Assembly: GCA_030544215.1 (NCBI GenBank)
Contig: JARZZO010000004.1
Location: forward strand, 42,335,980-42,399,979
From: Zantedeschia hybrid cultivar
Taxonomy: Eukaryota > Streptophyta > Magnoliopsida > Alismatales > Araceae
Length of the DNA stretch: 64,000 nucleotides
Direction of reading: 5' to 3'
Of the stretch, positions 55,699 through 64,000 are shown piece after piece. Within the stretch, counting starts at the first letter, position 1, and each line of letters starts with the position of its first letter. Both the position numbers and the translations under genes were made by a program. The notes under the pieces were generated by a model. That model ran no database searches. It saw only the letters and a list, made by a program, of their open reading frames with translations, and was not told the origin of the DNA.

Positions 55699-58600
55699 TC
55701 GCCCCCCCCCCCCCCCCCCCCGTCTTGAGTTGACGCCAGCCGGGAAAGTGCATCGGCTCGGGCATTCTCGGCTCTCGGGATCCTCACGACTTCATAAGAG
55801 TCGAATTGGGCGAGGATTTTGCGAGTCACCTGGAGATAAGAAGCCATCATTGCGTCCCGAGCCTCGTACTCCCCGGAGATGTGGCTGGCGATCAGCTGGG
55901 AATCGCTGAAGGCCTTCAGGTTCCGGGCGCCGAGCTTCTTTGCGGCCCGGAGGCCGGAGATGAGAGCTTCATACTCGGCGGCATTGTTGGTTGCTGGGAA
56001 GGAGAAGCGCAGGGCGTACTCCGTGACGACCCCTTCGGGCGATGCCAGGATCCATCCGGCGCCGCTGCCCGTGGAGCACGCGGAGCCGTCTACGAAGAGT
56101 CGCCATTCGTCGGCTGGCGCGGGAGCCGAAGTAGCCTCGGCTTCGGGCGCGTTGGGTACTGGCTGAGGCGCCCCGGAGGCGCCAGGGGTAAGTTCGGCGA
56201 TGAAGTCTGCCAACGCCTGGGCTTTTATTGCTACCCGAGGAGCGTAGGAGATATCGAACTCTCCTAGCTCGATTGCCCATTTTGCCAGCCTGCCGGACAC
56301 CTCTGGCCGGGAGAGGACTTGCCTCAGGGGCTGGTCGGTGAGGACCTTCACGGAATGGGCCAGAAAATAGGGCCGGAGCCTCCTTGCGGACGAGACAAGG
56401 GCCAGAGCCAACTTCTCCAGGGCAAGGTACCGGAGTTCTGCCCCTTGAAGGGCTCGGCTGGTATAATAAACCGGCTTCTGCATGCTTTCTTGCTCTCGGA
56501 TGAGGACGGCACTGAGAGCCGTCTCGGAGACCGCAAGGTATAAGCTCAGGGGTTCCCCGCGAACTGGCTTGGATAAGATGGGGACTTTGGAGAGGTAGGC
56601 CTTCAGCTGGTCGAAGGCTGCTTGGCACTCTTCCGTCCACTCGAAGTTGTTGGCCTTCTTCAGTAGCTTGAAGAAGGGGAAACAATAGTCGGCCGCCCTT
56701 GACATGAAGCGACTGAGGGCTGCGATCCTCCCGTTCAGCTTCTGTACTTCTTGGATGTTCGCCGGGGGGCGCATTTGCATGATGGCCGAAATCTTCTCGG
56801 GGTTGGCTTCCACCCCACGGTGGGTGACCATGTAACCGAGGAACTTGCCGGAGGCTACCCCGAAGGCGCACTTGGCCGGATTTAGCTTTATCTTGTACCG
56901 TCTAAGGGCGGAGAAAGTCTCGGCTAGGTCGGCCAAATGCTCAGCAGCGATGCGGCTCTTGACCAACATGTCGTCTATGTAGACCTCCATGTTTCGGCCC
57001 AGCTGTGGAGCGAACACTTTGTTGACCAGGCGCTGGTATGTCGCGCCGGCGTTCTTTAGACCGAAGGGCATTCGGGTGTAGCTGTACAGGCCCAAATCGG
57101 TCGTGAAGCTGGTCTTACTCTCGTCATCCGGATGCATCCGGATCTGGTGGTAGCCCGAATAGGCGTCGAGGAAGCTTAAGAGCTCGTGGCCGGAAGTCGC
57201 GTCCACCACCTGGTCTATCCGAGGCAGCGGAAAGCTGTCCATCGGACAAGCTTTGTTGAGGTTGGTGAAGTCCACGCACATACGCCACTTGCCCTCTTTC
57301 TTTGGCACCATGACCACGTTGGCGATCCACTCCGGATGATGCACCTCTCGGAGGTGTCCGGCATCCAGCCCCTTCTGCACTTCGGCTTGGATGGCGGTTC
57401 TCCTTTCTTGATTGAAGGTGCGCCGCTTCTGCTTTACTGGGGGCTGGTTGGGATCGGTGTGGAGACGGTGCTCGGCTATCTCCGGGTCAACCCCGGGCAT
57501 GTCCGACGGAGACCAGGCGAAGACGTCGAGATTCTCTTTCAAAAACTCGGTAAGCTTCTCTGCTTCAATTTTTTCCAGGCCGGAGCCTATCATCAGGACT
57601 CGTCCCTCGCCTCTCGGAACAGGGACGGCGAGGAGTGCTTCTCCCGGAGATGCCTCGGCTGATGACTCGATCGTCAGGGTTTCGGCTGCGGTCTTCCCCT
57701 TGACCGAAATCATGTAGCACTGCCGGGCCGCTTCTTGGTTCCCTTTGGCCTCGCCTATTCCGTGGCTGGTATGAAACTTCAGCTTCTGATGGAAGGATGA
57801 TGGCACGGCTCCGACCCCGCCAATGAGCCTTCGCCCGAATATGGCGTTGTAGGCTGACTTGATCTTTACAACGGCAAAGTCCGTTTCAACGGTTAATTGC
57901 CGGGGGGCGGAGCCTAAGGTTACAGGAAGCCGGACAATACCCTCTACTCGGCAGGGCGAGCCGTTAAAACCGAAGAGGGGGCCCCGGTGAGGCTTCATAT
58001 TAGCCTCACTCAATCCCATCTTCTCAAAACAGTCGTAAAACAAGATGTTTGGAGCACTTCCATTATCCACAAAGATCCTATGTACATCATAGCTATTTAT
58101 TACAGCATTGACGACGAGGGCGTCATCATGAGGGACCTGAACATCAGTCAGGTCCTCGGCGCCGAAGGTGATGTCTTCCAGACGAGGCCGCTTCGGCTCG
58201 CCGTCAACCGCCGCTATGGTGTTGCGCTGCCGCGACCTTGATCCCTCCCCGGGCCCTCCGGATATCATCATGATAGACTCAGAGCTGGGTCTTTGATGGG
58301 ATGATTCAACCGGGGCCGAGGTGGCTTTTGGCGGAGGAGCGGCTTCTATTGCCGGGGGTGGTTGTTGCCTGGGCGCTGCAGGGACGTCCCGGTTCTGCTG
58401 CGGCGGCTGCTCCCGCCGATACTGCGGCAATCTCCCCTCCCGGATGATGCGGTCGATTTCTTCCCGGAGCTGTCGGCACTCGTCCGTCGTGTGGCCGATC
58501 TCTCGGTGATATTCGCAGTATCTGCCGGGGTCCCTTCGGCGAGGGTCGGTCTTAATGCGATCAGGCCGCCGGAGCATGCCCTTCACCTCCATGAGCATAC

Positions 58601-58724
58601 GGGAAGGGGGAGCAGGTAAGGGTAGGTACCGCAGCTGCGGGTCCCGTCGCCTCTCCTTGTCCCAATCCTCCCGGCGATAGCGCTTTCGGGAGGGCTCTTG
58701 GTCCTCGGACCGAGGTCGGACCAC
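55695..58724 (-). CDS. Tat-B pol: zinc knuckle, protease, RT, RNase H, second RNase H (1009 codons)
   Basis: An open frame of 1009 codons; the true start is upstream in gag, since the first codon here is GTG and the frame joins gag by a shift. A zinc knuckle-like C70-H73-H78-C83 (CEYHREIGHTTDEC) probably belongs to the gag end. Protease near 205-345 with active-site IFVDNGSAPN (D220). RT about 430-640 with YIDD at 582-585 and FLDAYSGYHQI. RNase H 1 at 715-840. Second, archaeal-like RNase H at 873-995 with LFVDGSACSTGSG (D879), NNAAEYEALISG (E918), FSDSQL (D941) and ARADAL (D991), all four acidic residues present. It ends in a Gly run coded by a 20-base homopolymer (55702-55721). Catalytic residues look intact, in contrast to gag. 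Confidence 0.92.
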   Translation of the reverse strand: MVRPRSEDQEPSRKRYRREDWDKERRRDPQLRYLPLPAPPSRMLMEVKGMLRRPDRIKTDPRRRDPGRYCEYHREIGHTTDECRQLREEIDRIIREGRLPQYRREQPPQQNRDVPAAPRQQPPPAIEAAPPPKATSAPVESSHQRPSSESIMMISGGPGEGSRSRQRNTIAAVDGEPKRPRLEDITFGAEDLTDVQVPHDDALVVNAVINSYDVHRIFVDNGSAPNILFYDCFEKMGLSEANMKPHRGPLFGFNGSPCRVEGIVRLPVTLGSAPRQLTVETDFAVVKIKSAYNAIFGRRLIGGVGAVPSSFHQKLKFHTSHGIGEAKGNQEAARQCYMISVKGKTAAETLTIESSAEASPGEALLAVPVPRGEGRVLMIGSGLEKIEAEKLTEFLKENLDVFAWSPSDMPGVDPEIAEHRLHTDPNQPPVKQKRRTFNQERRTAIQAEVQKGLDAGHLREVHHPEWIANVVMVPKKEGKWRMCVDFTNLNKACPMDSFPLPRIDQVVDATSGHELLSFLDAYSGYHQIRMHPDDESKTSFTTDLGLYSYTRMPFGLKNAGATYQRLVNKVFAPQLGRNMEVYIDDMLVKSRIAAEHLADLAETFSALRRYKIKLNPAKCAFGVASGKFLGYMVTHRGVEANPEKISAIMQMRPPANIQEVQKLNGRIAALSRFMSRAADYCFPFFKLLKKANNFEWTEECQAAFDQLKAYLSKVPILSKPVRGEPLSLYLAVSETALSAVLIREQESMQKPVYYTSRALQGAELRYLALEKLALALVSSARRLRPYFLAHSVKVLTDQPLRQVLSRPEVSGRLAKWAIELGEFDISYAPRVAIKAQALADFIAELTPGASGAPQPVPNAPEAEATSAPAPADEWRLFVDGSACSTGSGAGWILASPEGVVTEYALRFSFPATNNAAEYEALISGLRAAKKLGARNLKAFSDSQLIASHISGEYEARDAMMASYLQVTRKILAQFDSYEVVRIPRAENARADALSRLASTQDGGGGGGGE
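55702..55721. repeat. C20/G20 homopolymer at the RNase H-integrase junction
   Basis: Twenty uninterrupted C on the plus strand. The pol and integrase frames on the minus strand differ by one base here. It is either a real slippage mutation or a length error in sequencing. Confidence 0.95.
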
Positions 58725-59892
58725 CGGGGAGCAGGTGCCGAGGTGGCTTCGGTTGCGCCTTTGCCCCTGGACAGCATCAGGGCCTCTCGGTTGATGTACT
58801 TATGGGCTCGGGCCACGAGGTCCTGGAAGGTAGGGGGATGGCGCTTTCCGATGGAGCCGAGGAGCCCCTCGTCCCGGCACCCGCTGATCACGGCCGAGAC
58901 CGCGATCGAGCTGTCGAGGTTCGGGATCTGGGCGGCCTCGGTCCGGAACTTGGTGAAGTATTCCTAGAGAGTCTCGGTAGGGCCTTGCCGGATGGCCAGT
59001 AAGCTGGCGGAAGTTTTGGACTGCCGGGTGGCATCATAGAACTGGTCGATGAACAATTGGCCCAACTGGACCAGGGAGTGGATGGAGTTGGGGGCCAGAG
59101 TCTCGAACCAGGTGAGGGCGATTTTTTCAAGGGTGAGGGGGAAAAGACGGCAGCGGACTGCCTCGGAGATCCCTCGGACCCGAAGATAAGTGTTAAATCT
59201 CTGGAAATGACAGACCGGATCTGTCATTCCGTCGTAGAGAGGGCCCTTCGGCAGCTTGAAGTTGGGGGGTACTTCGGTGGCTAGGAGCTCCGCCGTGAAT
59301 GGGGTCTGCTCCAGGATGCTGCTGGCGAGGGGCGCTCCGTGAGGCCGAGACAACATCTGCTGCATCTCTTTGCGTATCGCCGTCAGCCGCCGGTCCAGGT
59401 CGGGGCGGTCGAGGTGGCGACGGATTGCCCTCCGGTTCGGGCCGGACGGTACTCCAACGAAGCATAATCCTGCTCCGTCAGGCGATCAGCGCGAGGAGCT
59501 CGGACAGGTAGCGTCGAGGGCTCGCTGCGCGTCTCCGCGGTCTCGTTGGGAGGAACCGGCGCAGGCGCCGGCCGGAACCGGGCATCTTGTACCGGGCAGA
59601 GCGGGGGGAGCGGCGCCTGCTGAGGAAGCTGTCCCATCAGCCCCATGCGCTGGGCAATGGCGGATACCATCTCCTGGAGAGGCGCTAGGGACGTGACGGC
59701 AGCGGCCAGCGTTGCCACTTGCTGCTGGAGCACCCCCACTCGGTCTTCCGAGCCGAGAGACTCCGGTATGGTTGGCAGAGGCAGGCTCGGCGGGGCAGAA
59801 GGTGCGCCTTCCGAAGGCAGCATCTACGCCGAGGCCTCCCGTGCTTCTGCTTCGCCTTGTCCGGATCGTCGGGTCACAGGTCGCTGAGACAT
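58725..59892 (-). pseudogene. gag pseudogene of Tat-B
   Basis: Starts ATG at 59892 (MSQRPVTRRSGQGEAEARE), about 20 bases after the primer site, but meets TAG 22 codons later (near 59825). The same frame continues open to 59383 and then shifts. The gag core is at 59365-58964 (LYDGMTDPVCHFQRFNTYLR, then LTLEKIALTWFETLAPNSIH). A second in-frame TAG stands at 58966-58964, after which homology continues in the same frame (QDLVARAHKYINREA). A further shift near 58700 joins the pol frame. Two stops and two shifts in about 1.2 kb of a very young element are unexpected. Confidence 0.82.
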
Positions 59893-59908
59893 GACTTGTT
59901 TTGTTGGT

Positions 59909-59926
59909 TTCCCACAGACGGCGCCA
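59909..59926 (-). promoter_or_regulatory. primer-binding site of Tat-B
   Basis: Minus strand TGGCGCCGTCTGTGGGAA, two bases inside the 5' LTR end. Its first ten bases fit the 3' end of a plant tRNA-Asp; it is shared with Tat-A. Confidence 0.85.
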
Positions 59927-59928
59927 CG

Positions 59929-60984
59929 TGATGTAGACTGGATCTATCACGACCGGATTCCGAGGCTGGAACCCGAAGAAGTGGATCCGAAGCCGGTTCG
60001 GATCGGTGTTACTGAGGCCCGACGGGGATCCGGAAGGCCGAAGAGGCGGAGGCGAAGACGAGGGTCCGAAGGCCGAAGGGCGCTTCGGTCGGTGCAGGCT
60101 CGTCTCCGGGAAGTCGGGGCCGAGGCTCCTTCGGCGGGCGAAGGGGCGGCGCGGATGAAGCTCCTTCTGGCTGTACTGTCGACAGGCGATGAAGCCGAAG
60201 CCGACGGTCTGAGGCCGGAAGGGTCTCGGACTCGGCTTGCTCTTGGATAGTGAGCCCAAAAAGCTCTTTCGCCGGTCGAGGGGACAGCGCGGGGCCGAGT
60301 CTCCTGTCGCAGGGCAGCCGTCGTACGGCGTCGAGACCCGGGAGAGGAGTCCGAGGTCGGCGGCCGAGACCGACTCGGGAAGGTCGGCGATGATTCGAAC
60401 CGAGCTCCTGCAGGAGGGAAAGAAGAAGAAAGACCGGTCAGCAGGAGTCCCGGGCTCTGGCCCTTAGGAACCCCCTCCGACGGTCAAGTTAGCTTCTGAA
60501 GATGATTCGATTCAGAAGGCAAGAAGTAGCTTTAATGCTATTTGGACCGTAGTCCTTAAGGGTCTCGGAGGCAAAGAGTTGCATACCTTTGACAATAAAT
60601 AGCGGTGTATTTATAGCAGAGGATAGAGGTTGGTTAACGGTGGTAGCCGATATAGGACTATGTTTGGGCTTACTGGTAAACCGCCATAGTGCCTGATCCG
60701 CCACCGGAGTGGGCCGGACTCGGCTATCGGGCCGAAGGGGGTTGGGCCGCTGAAGGGCCGAAGCCTGCTGGGCCTTGGGCTGCCGTGCTGTTCCCGGGCC
60801 TTAGGCTGATGGGCTGCGGACGGGCCGAAGCCTGTTGGGCCGGGAGCGACGGTGCCGCTTATGGGGCCGAGGGCTGCTGGGCCGCTGATGGGCTGGAGGC
60901 TCCCGGAGGGCCTGATACTGCTGCTGTTGGGCTGAACGGGGTTTGGGCCTGCTCTAATGGGCCGAATCGGATTCTGCCTCATCA
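59929..60984 (-). repeat. 5' LTR of Tat-B
   Basis: Same ends and length as the 3' LTR. The TATA box TATAAATA is at 60608-60615 on the minus strand, from which gag-pol would be transcribed leftward. Confidence 0.95.
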
Positions 60985-60989
60985 GATAC

Positions 60990-61634
60990 AATTTTAAAAC
61001 TTTTAGAATATCCAGAAAGGATGTTATAATTCCAAATATTTATTTTGAATCAAACTAAAACTTACCAAAATTGAAATCATAGTTTTAACCTAATGGTCAA
61101 ATACTATGTGATCATTGAATTCCACTATTAGCATGACAACATAAACATATGATGTTGTTATTGGAACAGTATGGGTGGATGCTGTTATTGGAACAATATG
61201 TTATTGGAATGTGTGATGCTGGTATTTGAACAGTATGTTATTGGAACAATATGAAGACTTCCAACCCAGAACTCACTGCTAACATGACAACATAAACATG
61301 TGATGCTATTATTAGAACAATATATATGAAAGTGTTCATCCCTTCTAGATGTAGTTCTAAAAGATCTCTGAACCCATCTCATTGTTGTATGACAATAGTG
61401 GGAGCACTTAATTTTGTGGTAGAGCCTTGGTCTCATCAGAAGTTATAGAAAATTCTGAGGCTCTTTCACAAGTTCAGAGACAATTTTAACAGGATATAAC
61501 GTAATGAAAATATCCATGTGTAGATAATTTAGTAGATCTCCAACCAAGCCTTAGTCGCAGGCTTTATGTGACCATTACCTAGATTTGATAGAGATCAAAT
61601 GCGAAGGAGATTGGCTTGAGTCCATGTGAGAGAT
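60990..61634 (+). pseudogene. Ty1/copia pol fragment, right of Tat-B (end of RT and RNase H)
   Basis: Continues the copia frame split by Tat-B. Traces of the region after LEYPERM appear near 61005, then a stretch with repeats of TGTTATTGGAACAATATG (61155-61260) where the catalytic box would be. RNase H is readable near 61370-61400 (EPISLLYDNSG), and the end of pol near 61535-61625 (PTKP.SQALCDHYLDL). A short purine tract GTGAGAGAT precedes the LTR. Stops in every block. Confidence 0.65.
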
Positions 61635-63231
61635 TGTTGGATATAGATGTCCTCAAGGCCATTCATTAGGCACCTATTACAATATGGTTCACTAATAAAT
61701 GACACTTAATTCATTATTTGTAGATTGACAAGTTTATCATTGCGCAAAATGAAGTCCTTGAATGTGTACAATACTCATCAAATTATGATGAGATCATAAT
61801 AATAAGACTGATGACTTATAAACATACATTCTTAATTGTTCCTAGTCGAAGGATGTTTGAGAAGGACATCAAACATTCTCAAACATCCAGTAAGATTAGT
61901 ACAAGTTATTCCAACTCATTTGATGAGGGTGACTGATCTCATTAGTCACTTGTGTGGAGACACTATGGTGAACCTGTAAGTGCTCATTAGGGAATAAGTT
62001 CACTGAACTGATTCGACATGAATCACCAGATGGTAATTTACCTGACTGTCAGCCGGTTTGATTCATCGTAACAGTAGCATGGTTGATCCTTGGATTTGAG
62101 ATGTCAAAGTCATCTTGTTAGTGGACTTCTGGGCTTTGACCTTGGCTCACGAATCCTTATTTGTAGGATTTCTAATAGTCAAAGATTGGGTCTAGCAAAA
62201 AACCTTCGAAGGTGATTGTGTGTTCAATATATGATCATTCACTCTCAAATAACTGGAGAGAGAATGGTCTAGGATTGATCCACATGAGTCTCTAGATAGA
62301 GCGGGTACAATATCAGTAAAAATGTTTTTTGATATTACTTAGCGGTCTCTGATCCAAGTGAATTAACCATCTAGGGTTTGACAGTTGACCATGCCCTACG
62401 TTGACTCGAGAGCATTATGTGAATGAAGGATTATAACTACGCGGTAACTGTGGACGGACAAGTTGCATAAGTGGGTTGTTGAACCCCATTACCTTCCGAG
62501 ATCATGTGGTGTTGCTTGACAGCCAACTTGATTAAAAGTCCGACCGAATTTATATGAAATGTTAATTCGGTTAAGTGATTAATTAAATATAAGATATTAA
62601 TTAATTACTATAAGTCGATAAAGTGTTATTGGACTTAACGGGCTAAAAATCGGACTGGTAAATGGGCCTAGAGGGTCACATGCACAAAGATTCTGAGTCG
62701 GTGATATTTTAATAGGTTTTATATTCATTTGGGGATTTTTGTGAAAAGTCGCACCGACTTAACATATATGCAGGCCATGTAGAAACCTTGGGCCAAGCTC
62801 TAGGAGCCTCTCCCAACTGGCCGCCCCTATCTCTCCTCCTCTTCCTCTGGGCACCCCCTTTAAGACGCCTAGTTCTTCCCGTCTCCGTTGCACGCAAATC
62901 CCAAATGTCGGGAATTCTCCGACCGTTTGTTCCAGACACCGTTCTGATGAAGAATTATCAAAGGGTGTGCTGATCTAGACGAGAAAGCGAAGATGAACCA
63001 CTGCAGAGGATCGCATGAATACCGCTGCAAGCCGGACGCTTGTGCGGCTAACGGCATCACCTCGATGGAACGATACAGACATGGATTTGAATCCACGCAT
63101 GGTGATATTCGATCACCCGATTTTTCATGTTACTGTTGATTTATTCCAAAACGGATCGAGGGAATCGGGTGGGTTCAATTTTTCGTATTCCGATTCTGCT
63201 GCGTTCTTCGCGTCTTACCCGAATCCCAACA
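61635..63231 (+). repeat. 3' LTR of the copia element (about 1.6 kb)
   Basis: Begins TGTTGGATATAG and ends ATCCCAACA, so the ends are the inverted TGTTGG/CCAACA typical of many plant copia LTRs. It directly follows the polypurine-like GTGAGAGAT. The 5-bp flank on the right is CTATC; its partner should lie at the lost 5' LTR. The length suggests the Angela/Tork side of copia, but this is an inference. Confidence 0.7.
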
Positions 63232-63293
63232 CTATCTTTCTCCTAATATCATTTTAATTAGTTCTTCTTCTCAAGTAAAATCTAGCAGCATGT
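63232..63293. other. short spacer between copia and the next LTR
   Basis: AT-rich; nothing recognised. Confidence 0.4.
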
Positions 63294-64000
63294 TGTAATA
63301 CCTCGGCCCTTTGGTTAATGATTCCTGGCTTGATTGTCTGATTTGATTATGATTCGATCAAATAATGGATCAACTTAAATTCACTAAATTTAATTTATAT
63401 GAATTAATGAACTTTTGTATTGTTTGACATGTGAATTATGCGCATATATGTTGGGCCAAATAAGGCTTATTGTTCTTTTACATTTTGTTTCATCTTTTAG
63501 TGAGAAGGCCCGATTAGAGAAGGGATTATGGGTCAATTTATGATGGAATTGAGAGTGTAGGTTTTTGTTAGCGTTTGAGGACTCGTAAGAAACTTATTGG
63601 GCTGGTTTAAGTGTGCTTTGAGTGGCCCATTAGGTGATCAGTGTTTAGAAAGGGTTAGACAGATATAGGACTTTTATGCAGTTGTGAGGGACTTTATATA
63701 TATGGGTGAGTGGGAGCACGACCCCATGTCTCCCCTATCACCTCTGCAAGATCTTCTTCTCCTCTCTTGGCTCATGGGAGTGGTATATGTTTCCCATGGC
63801 TGCATGTGTGTAGAAGAGGTTTCGGAGGCTACTTTGAAGACAATCTTGGAGATTGGAGGCTCCCTTGAAACTTCTTGGTGAAGATCAAGTGGGACAATTG
63901 AAGGAAGATGACCATAGGAGGAAGGAGCTTGTAGATATTCACCAGATTCATCCTCTTCCTTTTCACTTAGATGTGGTGGAGGTAGATTGAAGGCCCTTGT
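63294..64000 (+). mobile_element. possible start of a Del/Tekay-like LTR, cut by the window end
   Basis: TGTAATACCTCGGCCCTTTG resembles the start of Del/Tekay LTRs (TGTAAYACC). It is followed by AT-rich DNA, GGGCTGG/GGCCCATTAGG motifs as in the LTR at 24307, and a TATA-like TTTATATATATGG near 63690. No coding evidence. Without the other LTR this remains tentative. Confidence 0.4.

Larger units (their letters stand above)
48239..60984 (-). mobile_element. Tat-B: young, nearly intact Tat-lineage Ty3/gypsy retrotransposon (12.75 kb)
   Basis: LTRs of equal length (1056 bp) at 48239-49294 and 59929-60984, perfect 5-bp target duplication GATAC at 48234-48238 and 60985-60989. Sense direction is minus: 5' LTR on the right, primer site, gag, protease/RT/RNase H/second RNase H, integrase, 73-bp array, antisense spliced gene (plus strand), polypurine tract, 3' LTR. 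Comparing the LTRs by eye gives seven differences, about 99.3% identity. At commonly assumed plant rates that is a few hundred thousand years. It is inserted in the copia RT region. Confidence 0.95.

Noticed and set aside
55347..57717. Several plus-strand frames of 60-160 codons opposite Tat-B pol
   Set aside because: They are shadows of the GC-rich pol gene, with no promoter, splice or family signal, unlike the antisense gene at 50182-52727.
59486..60259. 257-codon minus-strand frame across the Tat-B 5' LTR and primer site
   Set aside because: Its first part lies in the LTR (also present at 48132-48569) and it crosses the primer-binding site; the likely gag start is at 59892 in another frame.

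Overview
This window comes from the nuclear genome of a flowering plant, most likely a monocot. The evidence is plant hAT, LINE, Ty1/copia and Ty3/gypsy (Tat and Del/Tekay-like) elements nested in one another, and one host gene whose first exon is very GC-rich, as is common in monocots. The species cannot be fixed from the sequence. Almost all of the 64 kb is transposable element; the only host coding sequence I can support is two exons of one gene.

Host gene. On the minus strand, exon 1 (31256-31546) and exon 2 (29469-29578) match the N-terminus of a large plant class 3 lipase family (Arabidopsis At3g07400 type). No further exon is visible down to base 1, so if the gene is intact its second intron exceeds 29 kb. 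That intron would hold everything in the left half: an autonomous-type hAT (712-6136), a non-autonomous hAT carrying two LINEs tail to tail (9039-12945), and one old LINE (14005-29005). The LINE was split by a second hAT (14343-18523), two small hAT elements (18883-19104, 19427-20063) and a Del/Tekay-like LTR retrotransposon (20103-27030), which itself took a further hAT MITE and probably a solo LTR. Intron 1 carries another hAT MITE (30224-30424). I found 8-bp target duplications for all seven hAT-type insertions.

Right half. From 31833 to beyond 63 kb the DNA is nested LTR retrotransposons. Tat-C is an old minus-strand remnant (31833-47814) whose 3' LTR lies only about 120 bp upstream of the lipase TATA box and points the same way. 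Inside it sits Tat-A (33305-44558, plus strand, decayed). A copia element (47815-63231) is split by Tat-B (48239-60984, minus strand, target duplication GATAC). Tat-B is young: its two 1056-bp LTRs differ at about seven sites. The window ends in what looks like the start of another Del/Tekay-like LTR.

Most interesting system. Each Tat element is a two-direction cassette. One strand carries gag, protease, RT, RNase H, a second (archaeal-like) RNase H and integrase. The opposite strand carries a spliced gene with its own TATA box, encoding a protein with a putative gypsy-type transposase_28 domain (Pfam PF04195) and a coiled-coil tail. The two genes converge on a tandem-repeat array whose unit is different in each element (73 bp in Tat-B, 45 bp in Tat-A, about 71 bp in Tat-C). 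In Tat-B the antisense gene is fully open across three exons (796 aa) while gag is broken. Tat-A has two antisense genes in a row. Extra ORFs, a second RNase H and 3' tandem repeats are known for this lineage; the promoter, intron and spacing conservation, the duplicated antisense gene, and the array placement between convergent genes are the points worth following up.
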